From contig OZ026524.1 in assembly GCA_964019695.1 (NCBI GenBank), positions 68,897,074 to 68,961,073 on the forward strand: a stretch of DNA of 64,000 nt, in the 5' to 3' direction. The notes under the pieces were generated by a model, which worked only from the letters and a program-made list of their open reading frames with translations, did not search any database and was not told the DNA's origin. Each line of letters starts with the position of its first letter. The stretch's first letter is position 1. A program made the translations under genes and the position numbers. Source of the DNA: Loripinus fragilis (lineage: Eukaryota; Mollusca; Bivalvia; Lucinida; Lucinidae). Below are positions 60,494 through 64,000 of this stretch, one piece after another.

Positions 60494-61195
60494 GCAGTTT
60501 AGTTGAAAGATTCAACCTCCATAATCCCCACCCACCGTTGAGCCCAACAAGGGAGCACTTTAATGGAGTGGATTTCTGACCTCCAGTGCTAGAGCTACAT
60601 AGAGGATATCTGTTAATTTGACCAGAGTGTTTCTCCATGATGATACATTGCATTAGTAAGATGGCCTCCATGCGAACTGTACATTTCGTGTACTTTAACA
60701 ACGGCAGAATCTAGGGCGAAGATTTGGTACCAGTAAAATGCATTTAAGCCCCCCGGTGGCTTAGGCTGCTGTCCGTTCTAAGGCGGTGGTTCTGTTGTTG
60801 TTGACTTTTTGTTTATTGTAACTCCCATTGTGGGAGTCGGTAACTGTTCTATGTTTTGTTATACGTTACTTTATGTCCATTGTAGTATTGCAATCATCTT
60901 GATGGCGAAGAGAGAGCTGATTGCTTTGCTTAATTCTCTTACTGGTGTCTCGTGATGGTTGAGCGGCTCTTCCTCGCGGTGCCATGGGGTTGTCTGCGGT
61001 TTGTACTTGTGGTATTTCCTGATCATACTCACTTACTATTTTTTCACAAATAGAATCTGCACAATTGACCCGTTAAGCCACTTCCTTCCAGGATTATTTT
61101 ATAAAAGAAAGAAAGAATATAAGATAATGGACACATGGTTGGCATCAGAACGATACTATAGAACAAAAATATAAGAAGTATTTTTTTTACTTTTT
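60494..61195. other. unassigned sequence
   Basis: It holds 'aagccccccggtggcttagg' and 'ccgttctaaggcggtggttc', like a distant R1-type repeat, but no firm unit. No gene seen. Confidence 0.4.
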
Positions 61196-61196
61196 C

Positions 61197-61579
61197 AGAA
61201 TCCTGGGGCTCAGCATGACAAAGCCGATTAGAAACACAGGGTCGTGTATCCACCTCAGTCTACCCCGTCAAAGAGGCCAAAGAGACGTGTTGAGTCATAC
61301 AGAATTTATAAGCGTCCATATTCTGCATGTTCTCATTCTCCAGACCATCCCCTTCGAGTTACCGAGAAAGCCACCCACGGCAAACTGGTGGGTCCTACTC
61401 TTAGCTCTACCAGAGGAGACAAGTATTACAATCGATATCGTCCCCTGTGTGAAGTGTGCCCCAGAGACCACGGCAAGGTGGTAGGGGCTCTCCAGGGACA
61501 TCAGATTCTGATCCATTGGCCCAGATTCAAAATAATTATATTATACCAGTGTCTAAGCAATGTTAAAATGTATATATAA
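61197..61579 (+). other. possible exon or coding fragment
   Basis: After a good acceptor ('tactttttcag') a 111-codon frame reads STPSKRPKRRVESYRIYKRP, then KLVGPTLSSTRGDKYYNRYR and CEVCPRDHGKVVGALQGHQI. The composition is coding-like and two CxxC-like Cys are near each other. A TAG lies in the same frame 30 bases after the acceptor, though a second 'cacctcag' acceptor is after it. I do not recognise the family. It may be a host exon or a transposon remnant. Confidence 0.3.
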
Positions 61580-62186
61580 GTATGCAAAATTTAATCAAAA
61601 TATACCATGCCGTTCAAGAGTTATGAGCTGCCCTTGACCAGCCAAAACAATGCTCGGCAAAATCTCGTCACCTTTTTACATACCAATGTCTGGGCAATTT
61701 TAAAATAAATTATTATGCAAATTTGATCTAAACAACAGAAATGAGCAGTTTTACTAAGTGACCATAACAAGCTTGGCTGATGCTTGTCCATCAAAAAGCT
61801 GTTATGCATGCCAGTGGTAAGACAATGCTGGCATGCATACGTAGGCAATATTTGATCATAGTATGCCTAAACTCAATACATTTTCGCAGACGAACAATCA
61901 AATCAATTAGAATGACTGTAACGAAACAAAGAATATCTCAAATAACCCACAGACTACCAAAGCTGAAGAAAACCACTGTTTGAGTCACTTTCGTTCTAAT
62001 TTTCTTACATTCTTCGTATGTATCTAACCAAGTTACAATAAAATATGTTTAAACCCATTCATTATAAATGACTGGTTCTGATATACCCTGTTGCAGAGGT
62101 ATTTCATTAAATGAACACGAAATTTTATGAAACTAATAGTCTTTTTTTCAAATAATTAAGGATTCATTTCACTGACTGAAGAACGT
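61580..62186. other. unassigned intergenic sequence
   Basis: AT-rich. 'aagagttatgagctgccctt' and 'gaccataacaagcttggctg' look like remnants of the 'gggccataac' repeat class. No gene seen. Confidence 0.4.
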
Positions 62187-62264
62187 ACTCTCTCTCTCTC
62201 TTTCTCTCTGCGTGCGTGCGCGCGCGTGTGCGTGCGTGCGTGTGTGTGAGTGTGTGTGTGTGTA
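62187..62264. repeat. (CT)n and (GT/GCGT)n microsatellites
   Basis: A CT run, then alternating 'gcgtgcgtgcg' and 'gtgtgtgtg' runs. Confidence 0.93.
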
Positions 62265-62599
62265 GCTAACTCCTTATGACCAATAGCAAATGGTAAACAT
62301 TAAGTTACAATTGTCAGTGTTTTAATATGAAATTATGACAGGTTATATGCCTAAAACGAAAAACGTTCGTCAGTGTATTTTAACCCACTTTTAAACAGAT
62401 GGGTAAATTTGCGATTGTACAGAAAAGAATTTCTAAAGTAAGATTGAAGTGCATGAACAAATACAATGTAATTATAATATGATCTTCGCTATTTACCAAA
62501 ATACCCCTGTATGTGTTTCCAGTGTGAACATATTAATGGTGGATTTTCCAATAATGAAAATTAGAAAAAAGGGTATATTAATTTCGTTCCAAAGTCGGT
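62265..62599. other. unassigned sequence
   Basis: AT-rich spacer before the terminal array. Nothing recognised. Confidence 0.45.
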
Positions 62600-64000
62600 C
62601 CGTCGTCCGTCTGTCCGTCCATGTGTGCGTGTGTGCGTTAGTATGTGCGTGCGTATTAGTATGTGCGTGCATTAGAGTTTCTTGTAAATAGATCTCCTAA
62701 ACAGTCAGACGTAGTTTCTTCAAACTTGGCCACATGATGTAGAGGGTACTGAGCAACATCTTTTGTGACATTGACCACAAGGTCAGGGCCAAAGGTCGAA
62801 TAATGTTTTTGTTTAAATGCCTCCCCTCCTTAACGGTTTGGAGTAGCAACCTCAAACCTTGCAGGTGAATATGCCACATGATGTAGATGATACTGAGCAA
62901 CATTGGTCAAAATTTATGTTTTTTTTTCTTGCAAATGCATCTCCTCCCTAACGGTTGGACGTAGCAACCTCAAACCTTGCAGGTGAATAGACCAAATGAT
63001 GTAGATGGTACTGAGAAACATATTATGTGACCTTGACCCAAAGGTCAAGGACAAAGGTAAATTAATGTTTTTCTCGTAAATACATCTCCTCCTTAACGGC
63101 TGGGCGTAGCATCCTCAAGTCTTGCAGGTGAATAGGCCCTATGATGTATGGGATACTGAGCAACATTTTGTGCGAGGTTGACCTTGGGTCAAGGCCAAAG
63201 GTCAAATGGTGTATTTTCTTTTATAAGCATCTCCTCCTTAACGATTGGATGTAGCAACCTCACACCTTGCAGGTAAATAGGCCACATAATGTAGAGGTAC
63301 TGAGCAGCTTTTTATGTGAAATTGACTTCAAGGTCAAGGTCAAATGATGTATTTTCTTGTAAATTCATCTGCTCCTTACCAGTTAGACGTAGCAACCTCA
63401 AACCTTGCAGGTGAATAGACCAAATGATGTAGATGGTACTAAGAAACACTTTATGTTACCTTGACCCAAAGGTCAAGGTCAAATGTAAATTAATGTTTTT
63501 CTTGTAAATGCATCTCCTTCTTAACGGTTGGACGCAGCATCCTCAAACCTTGCAGGTGAATAGGCCCCATGATGTATGGGGTACTGGGTAACGTTATGTG
63601 CGAGGTTGACCTTGGGTCAAGGTCAAAGGTCAAATAATGTATTATCTTGTAAATACATCTTCTCCTTAACGGTTGGACAGAGCAGCCTTAAATCTTGCAG
63701 GTGAATAGGCCACATAATGTAGAGGGTACTGAGCAACATCTTTTGTGACCTTGACCCCAAGGTAAAGTTCAGATAATGTGTTTTCTTGTACAAGCATCTC
63801 CTTCTAAACTGTTGGACGTAGCAACTGCAAATTTTGCAGGTATATAGGTCATATGATTTAGAGGGCACTGGACAACATTTTGGTCAAGGTCAAGGTCATA
63901 TGATGTATTTTCATGTAAATTCTCCTTCTCCTTTTCCATTGGACATCGCAAATTCAAACTTCACAGGTGCATATGTCATATTATGCATAAGGTACTGGGC
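62600..64000. repeat. tandem repeat, ~145-bp unit, runs off the window
   Basis: About nine units with 'catctcctccttaacggttg', 'cgtagcaacctcaaaccttg', 'caggtgaatag' and 'gtgaccttgacc'. It is the same family as 34331-35105 in the other orientation. Units begin after a 'gtccgtctgtccgtcc' lead-in, and the array is still repeating at base 64000. Confidence 0.93.

Overview
The window is animal nuclear DNA, most likely from a bivalve mollusc. It is AT-rich. Its genes are split into short exons with GT/AG introns. It carries tRNA-derived SINEs, many short inverted-repeat (MITE and foldback) elements, Tc1 and LINE relics, and tandem repeats of 100-180 bp whose consensus contains words such as 'accttgacc' and 'gggccataactc', which I associate with bivalve genomes. 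I cannot name the species.

Two host genes can be built exon by exon with consistent reading phases, and they lie tail to tail. (1) 2851-10268, plus strand: the 3' two thirds of a GH37 trehalase, six exons and about 316 residues. It carries the trehalase signature QWDFPNGWPP and ends in a hydrophobic tail. (2) 44448-16018, minus strand: an eight-exon gene whose open frame runs 728 codons and then a stop. It has no signal peptide. It encodes a long, low-complexity, repeat-bearing N-terminal part, a PDZ-like half (GLRPGDLFLKLNG), a linker with possible caspase sites, and a C-terminal domain that reads like an interleukin-1/IL-18 family beta-trefoil (FESLLYRGYYISC near its end). A second, paralogous N-terminal exon (40078-41442) ends at the same phase with the same splice context but has a different internal repeat and one in-frame TAA. 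This PDZ plus IL-1-like gene in an invertebrate is the main discovery of the window.

The rest is repeat-dominated. The introns hold MITE families in several copies, a 3.1 kb element with identical 73-bp terminal inverted repeats (16461-19553), a tandem pair of hairpin-bearing units (19.7-20.8 kb) and a 183-bp tandem array (28.2-28.9 kb). Three SINE copies share a tRNA-like head or the common body, and two of them have clear target-site duplications.

From 44.5 kb to the end I find no intact host gene. This part holds a ~590-bp dispersed repeat family (also at 20.9, 34.0, 49.5 and 59.1 kb), a dead Tc1 element (45806-47480), a ~1.1-kb-arm inverted repeat (48399-51597), a 4.6-kb element with ~430-bp inverted ends around a decayed coding region (52309-56900), a 162-bp tandem array (57.2-58.25 kb), a broken LINE ORF1 split by a repeat insertion (58256-60493), a possible short exon at 61.2 kb and a ~145-bp tandem array that runs off the end (62.6-64 kb).
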